Positions 8,112 to 15,600 of a stretch of 29,927 bases of DNA are shown piece by piece. The notes beneath the pieces are model-generated. The model was not told the origin of the DNA and did no database searches. It was given only the letters and a program-made list of their open reading frames with translations. The stretch spans positions 1 through 29,927 of the IMG/VR virus record IMGVR_UViG_3300042936_000197; one strand, given 5' to 3'. A program made the translations under genes and the position numbers. The number at the start of each line of letters is the position of its first letter. Within the stretch, counting starts at the first letter, position 1. The DNA is from a virus.

Positions 8112-10202
8112 ATGGTTCTTAGAATTAAATCTTCTGCGACACCTGTTTCCTCTGCAAATATGCAAGGGTTGCAGGCAATGTCTGTAGATGAAATTAAAAA
8201 TTATGTAGCAAATATCCTAACAGTTTCCTTTGGTGCGAATGCTGATGGTGCAGGTACGGGTGAAATCAATATCACTACAAATAATACTGGCACAGGAACT
8301 GCAATCGGAACCTTTGTTGATACAGATCGTCAAGAGGCGACAGGAACTCACCCAGCGACTGGTGCGATTGATACTGTAACATATTACGCAAAGCAGGTAT
8401 CTGCCGCAGCGACTGAAAGTATTACCAATAGACCGATCAAATATTCTACCGACCGCATCAAAGAAATGTCTGATGCAGAAATTGATAGTGAATTACTTGA
8501 TTATGCTATTTCTGCGATGGTCGCTGAAAGTTCGTATACTGCTGGACAGTATCGTCTGCAAGCGACTGCCCCTAGCGGCGGAACTTGGGTTTCCCGTTAT
8601 ACGCTGACTGATGTTGCAAACGGTGGAAATACTCTCACTTATCTTTGGCAGAAAACTGCGGCGACTAGCACACCAGATACAAGTCTTAAACCACTTAAAC
8701 TGATCAATACCAAGGACATTAAAGAAATGTCTTCAGGTGAGATTCTACAGATGCTTCCAAGTTTCCGTAATAGAATTATTGATTCTGGTCTAGGAACATA
8801 CAAACTTCAATCTTCCACACCATCTGGTGGAACATGGGTCCAACTTGGTGACGCAACAACTGACACTAGAGAACAAATTTCTCCTAGTAACTATGTGGGT
8901 AACTATGTCGGTAACTTCAGTGGCAACTATGCTGGTGGTTACGTAGGTCCAGCAAACTACTCTGGTGGATACTCTGGTACTTTTGCAAACAATTTCACTG
9001 GTGGTTACGTAGGTCCAGCAAACTACTCTGGAACTTATGCGGGTAACTTTTCTGGTACTTATTCAGGAACCTATGCAGGTACTGCTCCGTATTCTGGAAC
9101 ATACTCACAAGGATTTAGTGGTAACTATGCTGGTGGATATGTTGGACCTGCGCCTTACTCTGGGTCATACTCACAAGGATTTAGTGGTAACTATGCTGGT
9201 GGATATGTAGGCACTGCGCCGTATTCTGGTTCATATTCTCGTGGATTCAGTGGTAACTATGCTGGCGGTTATATAGGCACTGCGCCATACTCTGGAACAT
9301 ATTCAAATAACTTCAGTGGCACCTACCTAGGAACATATGCTGGTTCTAGAAACTATGCAGGATCCTACGCAGGTAACTTCTCAGGTAACTATGTTGGTTA
9401 CTATGCGGGATCGAGAAACTATGCAGGATCCTATGCCAGCAACTTTTCTGGTAATTATATTGGTGCTGGTTTTGCTACCGCATATGCAGGAACATATAAT
9501 CCATTCTTTGGTGGATTCGTTGGTCCAGGATACACTGGTAACTACATATCGTATTTCTCCGGAACATTTTCTGGTAACTACTTAGGTTATTTCTCAGGTT
9601 CGAGAAACTATGCAGGCAACTATGCAGGAACATATAGCGGAAATTATGTGGGGTATTTCTCTGGATCTAGAAACTATGCTGCCAATTATGCTGGTAACTA
9701 TACAGGTAACTACCTAGGAAACTTCACTGGTAACTATATTGGACCAGCAACCTATACTGGTTTCTATTCAGGTAACTATACTGGGTTCTTCTCAGGTAAC
9801 TATATTGGACCAGCAACCTATACTGGTTTCTATAGTGGAACATACACTGGTTTCTTTACTGGCAATTATATCGGAACTGCTACATATACTGGATTCTATT
9901 CAGGTACATATACTGGAAACTTTACTGGTAACTATATTGGTCCTGCAAACTATACAGGTAATTATACTGGATTTTACACGGGCAATTTTACAGGATTCTA
10001 TACAGGAACTGCCACCTATACGGGAACATATCTAGGTAACTTTACTGGTAACTATACTGGATTCTATGCAGGAACTGCTACCTATACTGGTTTCTACAGC
10101 GGATCTTATTCGCAGTCGTTCTCAGGAACCTATTCTGGTGCGACCATTCAAGCGACCAAAGACACTATCTCAACAGTATATTTGTGGGTAAAAACTGCAT
10201 AA
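8112..10202 (+). CDS. YTG-repeat virion protein 2, paralogue of the preceding gene
   Basis: A 696-residue protein two bases after the preceding stop. Residues 1 to about 259 align along their whole length with protein 1 (for example shared GTFVDTDR, EATGTHPATG, YRLQATAP and YTLTDVANGGNT), and the C-terminal cap (KDTISTVYLWVKTA) also matches. The repeat body, residues 260 to about 675, is more regular than in protein 1. It is dominated by 22-residue super-repeats made of one six-residue turn and four tetrapeptides. About 17 Asn-X-Ser/Thr triplets occur in the body, counted by eye. The two genes look like an old tandem duplication whose repeat bodies then diverged. A fibre or adhesin role is inferred. 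It is the last gene before the accessory island. Confidence 0.75.
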   Translation: MVLRIKSSATPVSSANMQGLQAMSVDEIKNYVANILTVSFGANADGAGTGEINITTNNTGTGTAIGTFVDTDRQEATGTHPATGAIDTVTYYAKQVSAAATESITNRPIKYSTDRIKEMSDAEIDSELLDYAISAMVAESSYTAGQYRLQATAPSGGTWVSRYTLTDVANGGNTLTYLWQKTAATSTPDTSLKPLKLINTKDIKEMSSGEILQMLPSFRNRIIDSGLGTYKLQSSTPSGGTWVQLGDATTDTREQISPSNYVGNYVGNFSGNYAGGYVGPANYSGGYSGTFANNFTGGYVGPANYSGTYAGNFSGTYSGTYAGTAPYSGTYSQGFSGNYAGGYVGPAPYSGSYSQGFSGNYAGGYVGTAPYSGSYSRGFSGNYAGGYIGTAPYSGTYSNNFSGTYLGTYAGSRNYAGSYAGNFSGNYVGYYAGSRNYAGSYASNFSGNYIGAGFATAYAGTYNPFFGGFVGPGYTGNYISYFSGTFSGNYLGYFSGSRNYAGNYAGTYSGNYVGYFSGSRNYAANYAGNYTGNYLGNFTGNYIGPATYTGFYSGNYTGFFSGNYIGPATYTGFYSGTYTGFFTGNYIGTATYTGFYSGTYTGNFTGNYIGPANYTGNYTGFYTGNFTGFYTGTATYTGTYLGNFTGNYTGFYAGTATYTGFYSGSYSQSFSGTYSGATIQATKDTISTVYLWVKTA
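8889..10142 (+). repeat. YTG repeat region of protein 2
   Basis: A 12-base periodic region encoding Y/F-X-G-X tetrapeptides. These are grouped into 22-residue units such as Y-I-G-P-A-T followed by Y-T-G-F, Y-S-G-T, Y-T-G-F and F-T-G-N. Confidence 0.85.
9090..9287 (+). repeat. Three tandem 66-bp near-identical units
   Basis: Units start at 9090, 9156 and 9222. Each encodes 22 residues: Y-S-G-(T/S), Y-S-(Q/R)-G, F-S-G-N, Y-A-G-G, then Y-(V/I)-G-(P/T)-A-P. DNA similarity between units is high, so this is a likely site for repeat-number change. Confidence 0.8.
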
Positions 10203-10207
10203 ATCTA

Positions 10208-10236
10208 TTGACTTTGTAGCAATTATTATATATACT
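10208..10236 (+). promoter_or_regulatory. Sigma70-type promoter for the accessory island (plus-strand arm)
   Basis: TTGACT at 10208-10213 and TATACT at 10231-10236 are separated by exactly 17 bases. Each hexamer is one mismatch from the bacterial consensus. It lies in the 69-base gap after the YTG genes and before the TTG-started gene at 10272. The expected transcription start is near 10243. It is unlike the TATAAATA late boxes elsewhere in the window, so this arm may be transcribed early. Confidence 0.65.
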
Positions 10237-10271
10237 GTTAACATGACTATTATTTCTAATGGAGAATTGAA

Positions 10272-10715
10272 TTGATTAATACCTCACCTGTAGTTACTCG
10301 CAAGATCGAAAATCCTTATTGGGCGAACAAAGAACGTCAGCATATTATCGCTGAGTTTTTCTATCCTGATACCAATAAGCGTGTTACTGCATCCATCATG
10401 AATGATGGTACCAATCGTGACTACGAAGAAGTGATGCGTCTCTTCAGTATTGGGCAGATCGATGCCAATACTGATCGGCGCATGGAAGATCGCAACCAAC
10501 AAATCAAACAAAATCTTGAACGCCAGAAGGTTGACAAGACTCGCATGCAGCAAGAACAGTTGTTCGCTGCTAAGTTGGATGCCTTCGAAATCGATGTAGT
10601 CAAGAACTCTAAGAATCGCGATCTAAAGTCTAAGATTCGCAAGTCTAAGACTTTCATGGAAGTCACTGCATATACAGTAATGCTACTGATGCAGGAAGAA
10701 ACGAATGCCGAATAA
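10272..10715 (+). CDS. Conserved-looking phage protein of unknown function
   Basis: A 147-residue protein. An in-frame stop at 10257 limits the start, and the best candidate is TTG at 10272 with GGAG at 10261-10264, seven bases upstream. The first 60 residues look globular (PYWANKERQHIIAEFFYP). The rest is highly charged and helical, with a probable coiled coil around residues 70-110 (RRMEDRNQQIKQNLERQKVD). The C-terminus (residues about 118-145) is a basic helix then a hydrophobic stretch (AYTVMLLM) too short to be a clear membrane span. The gene overlaps the following glycosyltransferase by 11 bases. I do not recognise the family. Confidence 0.7.
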   Translation: MINTSPVVTRKIENPYWANKERQHIIAEFFYPDTNKRVTASIMNDGTNRDYEEVMRLFSIGQIDANTDRRMEDRNQQIKQNLERQKVDKTRMQQEQLFAAKLDAFEIDVVKNSKNRDLKSKIRKSKTFMEVTAYTVMLLMQEETNAE

Positions 10716-11403
10716 TGGATTCTTATATGTTGCCACTCGCCGCAAAGGTTATTACAGGGCAGCAAGAAACTCTGCGATCTCATTAAAGGATTATTATCCT
10801 GATGCGCATATTACATTCTTCACACACGAAGAATGGGTGCAACCATCCGACTATGAGATCTTCGATAACGTAGTAACCGAAAATGTTCCTCGCGATAAAC
10901 GAGCAAAACTTTGGGCGCTCGATCAGACACCATACGACCTGACTGTTTATATGGACTGTGATACCGAAGTTGAACACGAAGATATTCAAAAGATCTTTGA
11001 GCAGATCCCAGACGACATAGACGTATTATTCACTGCGAATCGCCCATATAATGCAGCGCTGACTAAGTTATCTGAAACTGAAGAGATGACCGAACATTGC
11101 GGTATTTTCTTATACCGCAATAATCCTCAAACATTGAAGATGATGCGTGCTTGGTATGATGAATACTGGGAACAGAATAAACCTGATTGGGATCGTAAAC
11201 ATTATCCTGCTGGGGCATTGGAATGGGACACATTTACAATGTGGAGGTTATTAAACTTGTTTGACTTTGGCGTCAAAACAGGCAGATTTCCCGACCCTGA
11301 TGCTCGATGGAACTTTGTTTCTGGATATAGAGAAGAAGAACTTCAGGGGCAACCAAGAGTGATCTATCACTATACAATCCCCACGGGTTTGCAAGATTTT
11401 TGA
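10705..11403 (+). CDS. GT-A fold glycosyltransferase (GT8-like)
   Basis: A 232-residue protein, cytoplasmic in the host by lack of any signal. It begins GFLYVATRRKGYYRAARNSA, the pattern of nucleotide-diphospho-sugar transferases. It carries an Asp-X-Asp motif at D84-C85-D86 within VYMDCDTEV, the expected metal and nucleotide-sugar binding site of GT-A enzymes. A later stretch (HCGIFLYRNN) corresponds to the acceptor-side region, and the C-terminal YHYTIP supplies a late His. Sugar and acceptor cannot be read from the sequence. It overlaps the upstream gene by 11 bases and is followed by the oxygenase-like gene. It is only distantly similar to the four minus-strand transferases. Confidence 0.75.
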   Translation: MPNNGFLYVATRRKGYYRAARNSAISLKDYYPDAHITFFTHEEWVQPSDYEIFDNVVTENVPRDKRAKLWALDQTPYDLTVYMDCDTEVEHEDIQKIFEQIPDDIDVLFTANRPYNAALTKLSETEEMTEHCGIFLYRNNPQTLKMMRAWYDEYWEQNKPDWDRKHYPAGALEWDTFTMWRLLNLFDFGVKTGRFPDPDARWNFVSGYREEELQGQPRVIYHYTIPTGLQDF

Positions 11404-11416
11404 AGGTTATTAATTG

Positions 11417-12094
11417 ATGTTACAATTTACAAATTCAGTTTCCAAAGAACTAACTGACATTCTAGATCCATTCACAGAATGGTTCTTTGCTCAAAATGAT
11501 CAACATCTTGTCCTCGGTCCACAAGAAATGCAAGATAAGCGTCGTGGTGGATTGACAGTCGACACTGCTACTGATGAGCAGTATATGAATCATATCGTCA
11601 ATAAGGGACACAATCACGTTGGATTTCCTGATGTTGCATGGTGCACTGACATGTCTCAGGCACATGGACAACCATGGTTCCCTTCTGAGTATGGCAGAAG
11701 GCAGCAAGAAACTAATAAAGAATTGATCAGTTATCTTGGCGCAAGAAATAATGCTGTGTTTACTTACTATCCCGAGAATGGTTTTATGGGATGGCACACC
11801 AACTGGAATGCATCGGGATACAATATTCTGATCACATATAATGCAGAAGAAAATGGTGGGTTCTTCCGCTATTTGGATCCAGTCACAAAAGAAATCGTAA
11901 CTATGGTTGATCCTGTTGGTTGGTCATGCAAGGTTGGTCACTTTGGCGATCGCAGCGATCCAAACAAAATCGTATATCACTGTTGTGGTAATACTGCTAA
12001 GAGATTGACACTAGGATATGTTGTGCCGCATCTAGAAATTTGGCGGTCAATGATTGAAGATATCTCAGGTGAAGATGCTTCTCACTTTTCCTGA
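11417..12094 (+). CDS. 2OG-Fe(II) oxygenase-like protein
   Basis: A 225-residue protein. ATG at 11417 is preferred over TTG at 11414 because AAGG at 11403-11406 is ten bases upstream of it. The C-terminal half has the outline of a double-stranded beta-helix dioxygenase: a first metal His at H127 (GWHTN), a distal His at H188 (VYHCC) and Arg at R196 (KRLTLGYVV), which would hold 2-oxoglutarate. The usual Asp two residues after the first His is Asn (N129), so the facial triad is altered. I recall similar HTN-bearing proteins in marine phages but cannot check this. Possible roles are hydroxylation of a protein side chain or of a sugar. The gene converges with the minus-strand operon and overlaps its last gene by 13 bases. 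Confidence 0.6.
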   Translation: MLQFTNSVSKELTDILDPFTEWFFAQNDQHLVLGPQEMQDKRRGGLTVDTATDEQYMNHIVNKGHNHVGFPDVAWCTDMSQAHGQPWFPSEYGRRQQETNKELISYLGARNNAVFTYYPENGFMGWHTNWNASGYNILITYNAEENGGFFRYLDPVTKEIVTMVDPVGWSCKVGHFGDRSDPNKIVYHCCGNTAKRLTLGYVVPHLEIWRSMIEDISGEDASHFS

Positions 12095-12095
12095 G
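12064..12095. terminator. Possible weak stem-loop at the convergent gene ends
   Basis: CTCAGG at 12064-12069 can pair with CCTGAG at 12090-12095, with a small inner pairing of GAAG and CTTC. The stem is only six base pairs with a large loop. It lies where the plus and minus operons meet, so a bidirectional terminator is possible but weakly supported. Confidence 0.2.
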
Positions 12096-12702
12096 TACTT
12101 TTAACTTCACTATATTTTGTGAGTAGATCCTCTAGGATAGTCAACTGCTCGTGCATTTTTTCAATATCATCTAATAACTTAGGAACTGCAATTCTTGCTC
12201 GCTCGAGGATTGCAGTTTCATAGTTTTTAATTCCAACATTTGTAGCAGACTTAATTCGACGGTTTCTAAATAGTGTTTTAATTTTACTAATTAACGATGG
12301 AATTTTTGGTGTCATGTTTAATTGAATCATGTGTTGATTGTTGCGCTGATCAGTTGCCTGTTGTCGCATCTTTACAATTTGTTCTTCTTTTGCTCTTTCC
12401 GCTGCTTCTTTTTCACGGGTAAGTCTTTGGTTTTCTTCGCGTAAATTTTGCAACTCAGCAGAAATTCTAGATTCCTCTTCTGCTTTCTTTCGCTGCAATT
12501 CTTCATATTTTTCTTGTGCGATTCTTTCCCTATCAAGTTCTTCTTGAGAAGGTTCAATAATTTCAACTTCGATAATTTCTTCTTGGAAATTTCCTTCGAT
12601 CCATTCTTCTGCAACCACTTCCTCTGGTGGAGGTGGTGCTGATACTAAAGGTTCTGGAATATGATCTTGTGGTGGTGGTGCCACGACTCTTGCTCTACCC
12701 AT
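12082..12702 (-). CDS. Proline-rich, coiled-coil protein of unknown function
   Basis: A 206-residue protein, last gene of the minus-strand operon, with its ATG one base after the stop of the methyltransferase-like gene and an AGGGA site upstream. Residues 1-30 are Pro-rich (two runs of three and four prolines), residues 30-52 are acidic, and residues about 53-120 are a long charged coiled coil (Glu/Arg/Lys/Gln with Leu). The last 80 residues are a basic segment (KIKTLFRNRRIKSA) followed by helices. No enzyme motif is visible. The layout suggests an elongated scaffold or linker. A link to glycosylation is suggested only by operon membership. Confidence 0.65.
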   Translation of the reverse strand: MGRARVVAPPPQDHIPEPLVSAPPPPEEVVAEEWIEGNFQEEIIEVEIIEPSQEELDRERIAQEKYEELQRKKAEEESRISAELQNLREENQRLTREKEAAERAKEEQIVKMRQQATDQRNNQHMIQLNMTPKIPSLISKIKTLFRNRRIKSATNVGIKNYETAILERARIAVPKLLDDIEKMHEQLTILEDLLTKYSEVKSTQEK

Positions 12703-12703
12703 A

Positions 12704-13363
12704 TTATTTTTTCCCTATTACCATAAACCGATCGAACTCGACCTTACCATCCCAACTGTAATATGACTGCTTAATAGATCCCTCGTAGAAAACATCAGTA
12801 ACTCCAACATTCTCAATATGCTCTTCGAGTGTTGGAACGCAATTGATGCCATACATCTCTCTAAAAACATTTGACGATTGACAGGCAAAGATACAATCTG
12901 GATTTGCTGTTGTCATTTTCTTTAGAGGATACATTGCCTCACACCCGATAGAAATTACTACATCTGTTTCTAATGCATTGATATCATGATATGCAAACGG
13001 AATATCCCAATTGATGTGATTGAGTTCAATTCCTCTCTCGTTGTTATAGTAACGATTGAAAACCTTAGACAGTTCTAATGCATCTTTATCAATATCGATC
13101 AAGTTGAGTTTCTTGACATTTAGATTTTCGCAGAGAAGTGGAACTAAAGGAAATCCCAACCAAGAATTTAGAATCGTTATATTCAATGGATCAGGACCTC
13201 GAGTAAGTCTCTGTAAGTTTTCTACTAACCAAATGGCAGCATCCATTGTATTTGGATTCATAGATTTACGGAAATCGTCATGCTTATACGGCATTTCGTG
13301 GGCGATCTTATCTAATCCGTCGCCCCAGTTTCGGTAATTATTTAAGTAATTATAATTTAACAT
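12704..13363 (-). CDS. SAM-dependent methyltransferase-like protein
   Basis: The ATG at 13363 gives 219 residues; the frame stays open upstream to 13477, but that part lies inside the preceding gene. It overlaps that gene by 14 bases. The sequence has the alternating strand-helix plan of a class I methyltransferase: strand and loop around residues 62-70 (ITILNSWLG) in place of the usual Gly-rich motif I, an acidic strand end at residues 86-92 (LNLIDID) that would bind the ribose of SAM, and a motif IV-like strand at 135-146 (VVISIGCEAMYP). The motif I glycines are poor, so cofactor binding is not certain. In this operon it might methylate a sugar or a fibre protein; this is inference. Confidence 0.55.
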   Translation of the reverse strand: MLNYNYLNNYRNWGDGLDKIAHEMPYKHDDFRKSMNPNTMDAAIWLVENLQRLTRGPDPLNITILNSWLGFPLVPLLCENLNVKKLNLIDIDKDALELSKVFNRYYNNERGIELNHINWDIPFAYHDINALETDVVISIGCEAMYPLKKMTTANPDCIFACQSSNVFREMYGINCVPTLEEHIENVGVTDVFYEGSIKQSYYSWDGKVEFDRFMVIGKK

Positions 13364-14033
13364 CTTGTGGTCTTTCCATTGAATCGTATAAACAAATAAG
13401 TGGTTCTTCGCGGAGGACTTGTTCCCGCACATCAATTGGCCACATGTATCCGTAGTTGTAACTATACACCCAACCATCTGGGAAAAAATTAATTTTTAAT
13501 AGTTGTTCTCTCTTGTGCCCGAATAGATTATCAAGACCGCGATAATGAAAAAACATTTGATCAGGATAATCTGTGACAAACTTGGTAATCTTATTGACAT
13601 CCAATCTATCGTTCCACCTCAACACGCTGGAATTTAGATCTGTATATGCACGAGGAATATCTTTTGTGTCTCGTTTCATTTTTCTCATGTCGTGCCAATG
13701 GGTGCGAACAAATGTCAGTCCATCTTCTGGGTCATGATCAACGATGCAATCAATATTGTTTTGAATTTCAATATCAAGATCCAGGAAAAGTTTTTCTCCA
13801 TATTGGGGTACAACTCCTCGATCAAACAAATACAATTTGTTCCACCATTTTTCATAGTAGTTATCTTCGGGGAAGGGAATTACTATAACATCACGATGCA
13901 ATCCAATCGGATGTTCAGTCAAACAGTAAAAGTCGAAATCAGTTGTTATATGTTTTCTGCATTGTTCAAGAACACGATTAACATGTTCTGAATCATATTT
14001 GAACCCCCACTTAACTGTGTAAATACTAATCAT
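13350..14033 (-). CDS. GT-A glycosyltransferase paralogue A1
   Basis: A 227-residue protein when started at ATG 14033, whose first base is the last base of the upstream stop (TGATG). This start also aligns its N-terminus (TVKWGFKY...VNRV) with the three sister genes. The Asp-X-Asp motif is D85-L86-D87 in FLDLDIEIQNNID. A shared acceptor-side motif reads LNSSVLRW, and a later GWVYSYNYG stretch matches the sisters. It groups with the gene at 15578 (both DLDI, Q-N/K-NID). Substrate unknown. It is the fourth gene of the minus-strand operon. Confidence 0.7.
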   Translation of the reverse strand: MISIYTVKWGFKYDSEHVNRVLEQCRKHITTDFDFYCLTEHPIGLHRDVIVIPFPEDNYYEKWWNKLYLFDRGVVPQYGEKLFLDLDIEIQNNIDCIVDHDPEDGLTFVRTHWHDMRKMKRDTKDIPRAYTDLNSSVLRWNDRLDVNKITKFVTDYPDQMFFHYRGLDNLFGHKREQLLKINFFPDGWVYSYNYGYMWPIDVREQVLREEPLICLYDSMERPQDVKL

Positions 14034-14851
14034 CAAATATTCCAATGCTCTAAAAGATCAGGGTCGACGAGCGACTCCTGTTTAACTTTGCCTCTGCTGT
14101 TATCTTGAAATGGTAACAAGTCAACATTAAACACACAAAGGATACAGTCCTTTCTATATATGCCTACTTGCAAATCACCTTCGTGCCAGTTACGACCACG
14201 ATTGTATGAGTAAGCAAATGTGCTTGGGAAGTGTGCCCAAAGTGGAGTATCACTAAAGTCACCCCATCGCCAACTATGATAGTTGTCAGTTCCATCGGTG
14301 AACGTGAACCAAATACGCTCTTGATGTTCTAGAACATCCTGCCAGATGCACTCTGTCTGATCATCTGACCAAACCATGCAACTACCATTAGTGTAAGCAC
14401 CATGCGCCAACTTAAAGTTTCGAGTCTTCATGGGTCGAGGGTCTTGCCACCACGAGCGTAACTTGGTAGGATTCTCTAGGTCATAAGTGATGATCGGCGA
14501 CAAATCATTTTGAATGATAACATCAAGGTCGAAAAAGACAAATCTTCCAGTGGGTTTATCGTCTGCGAAGTTATGTGTATTGAAGATGAACGTCTTTGGT
14601 CTGTCCCAACAACGTGCCATGCCGTATTTGAAATCCTCAGATCCAAACCAGTATTTCGGATGGATGTTGGGAATGTCTGGGAAGTCGATGACTTTAATTT
14701 CATTATCAAAACCTTCGCTGTTATCTGTATAGCAATAGAAATGGAACTCAAAATTATCAGGGGTGTGCTTCTTTGCCATTCTATAAAGACGGTTGACAAA
14801 CTCAGCGGAATACTTTGTACCCCATTTACAGCAGACGTAATTAACTCTCAT
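14033..14851 (-). CDS. GT-A glycosyltransferase paralogue B1
   Basis: A 272-residue protein. ATG at 14851 overlaps the upstream stop as ATGA and is preferred over GTG at 14857. The N-terminus VNYVCCKWGTKYSAEFVNRL is the family signature of this operon. The Asp-X-Asp is D108-L109-D110 in FFDLDVIIQNDL. Shared blocks are HPKYWFG, NGSCMVW, GTDNYHSWRWGDF and YSYNRG. It is the longest of the four sisters. It is closest to the gene at 14848 (shared HPKYWFG and DLDV). The end of the protein is acidic and unrelated in its last residues. Confidence 0.7.
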   Translation of the reverse strand: MRVNYVCCKWGTKYSAEFVNRLYRMAKKHTPDNFEFHFYCYTDNSEGFDNEIKVIDFPDIPNIHPKYWFGSEDFKYGMARCWDRPKTFIFNTHNFADDKPTGRFVFFDLDVIIQNDLSPIITYDLENPTKLRSWWQDPRPMKTRNFKLAHGAYTNGSCMVWSDDQTECIWQDVLEHQERIWFTFTDGTDNYHSWRWGDFSDTPLWAHFPSTFAYSYNRGRNWHEGDLQVGIYRKDCILCVFNVDLLPFQDNSRGKVKQESLVDPDLLEHWNI

Positions 14852-15600
14852 TTCCACAATCCAATAATATTTTCATCTTGGCAATCTACCAGTTCTATTT
14901 GCTCTTTGGCGGAAGGATGAGGAACATTATCTGTATTGAACAAGCAAATCTTAGCATCGGGTCGAAACTTAAATCTTTCAATGTCATCTGGATGATGCTT
15001 TCCTCGATTCCAAGAATAGATCCATCCACCTGGAATATCTTTCCAGAAGTCTCTCTGCCTCCAGTAATGATAATTATCGCTTCCCTTGAAGAAAGTTTTA
15101 AATATCGATTCGGAATTCTCGATGGCATCGTTGTAGATATGTTCGCATGATTTACCAGGCCAAAGCATCATACTAGAGTTGAAAAAAGTTCCTCTGGTGT
15201 CAATAAACAGTCTGTCATGTTTCTGTGATTGTGGTTGCCAGCGGCATTGAATGATGCGAGGTTTCTGTGCAAGTTCCAGAACCTCAGTTATATCTTCTTG
15301 GATTACTACGTCAAGGTCAAAATAACACCAGTTACCTACGTACCCTAACCAGTTGTGCGAATTAAATACTGAGAACTTTGCTCTGTCGAAACAGAAGGTT
15401 TCTTTGCCAAACCAATATTTCGGATGTAGGATACCATCATCAGGTATAGGTGCAGTATCGCAAATTAAACCATCGGCATCATCCGTATAACACGTGAATG
15501 TGAAAAGGTTGGTGTAGTTCTTCTTTACCATATTGTAAAGATTATTCACATATTTGGCGGGATACTTATCGCCCCACTTAATGCATACGAAGTTCATCAT
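14848..15600 (-). CDS. GT-A glycosyltransferase paralogue B2
   Basis: A 250-residue protein. Two consecutive ATGs at 15600 and 15597 are possible starts; both lie inside the end of the upstream gene (about 20 bases overlap). The N-terminus MNFVCIKWGDKYPAKYVNNL matches the sisters. The Asp-X-Asp is D95-L96-D97 in YFDLDVVIQEDI. Shared blocks: HPKYWFG, FFNSSMMLW, GSDNYHYWRQRDF and YSWNRG. The aromatic-rich body and conserved D-N-Y-H block suggest the same fold and chemistry as B1, perhaps with a different acceptor or sugar. Confidence 0.7.
   Translation of the reverse strand: MMNFVCIKWGDKYPAKYVNNLYNMVKKNYTNLFTFTCYTDDADGLICDTAPIPDDGILHPKYWFGKETFCFDRAKFSVFNSHNWLGYVGNWCYFDLDVVIQEDITEVLELAQKPRIIQCRWQPQSQKHDRLFIDTRGTFFNSSMMLWPGKSCEHIYNDAIENSESIFKTFFKGSDNYHYWRQRDFWKDIPGGWIYSWNRGKHHPDDIERFKFRPDAKICLFNTDNVPHPSAKEQIELVDCQDENIIGLWK

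Noticed and set aside
5872-10142. Several long open frames in other frames and on the minus strand of the YTG genes
   Set aside because: The 12-base repeat has few stops in any frame, so open frames arise automatically. Their translations are low-complexity and have no ribosome sites of their own.
5872-10142. CRISPR array, considered because of short regular repeats
   Set aside because: The repeats are continuous coding sequence without spacers, and there are no cas genes.
13364-13477. N-terminal extension of the methyltransferase-like gene
   Set aside because: These codons overlap the coding part of the upstream glycosyltransferase; the ATG at 13363 fits the usual short overlap in this operon.
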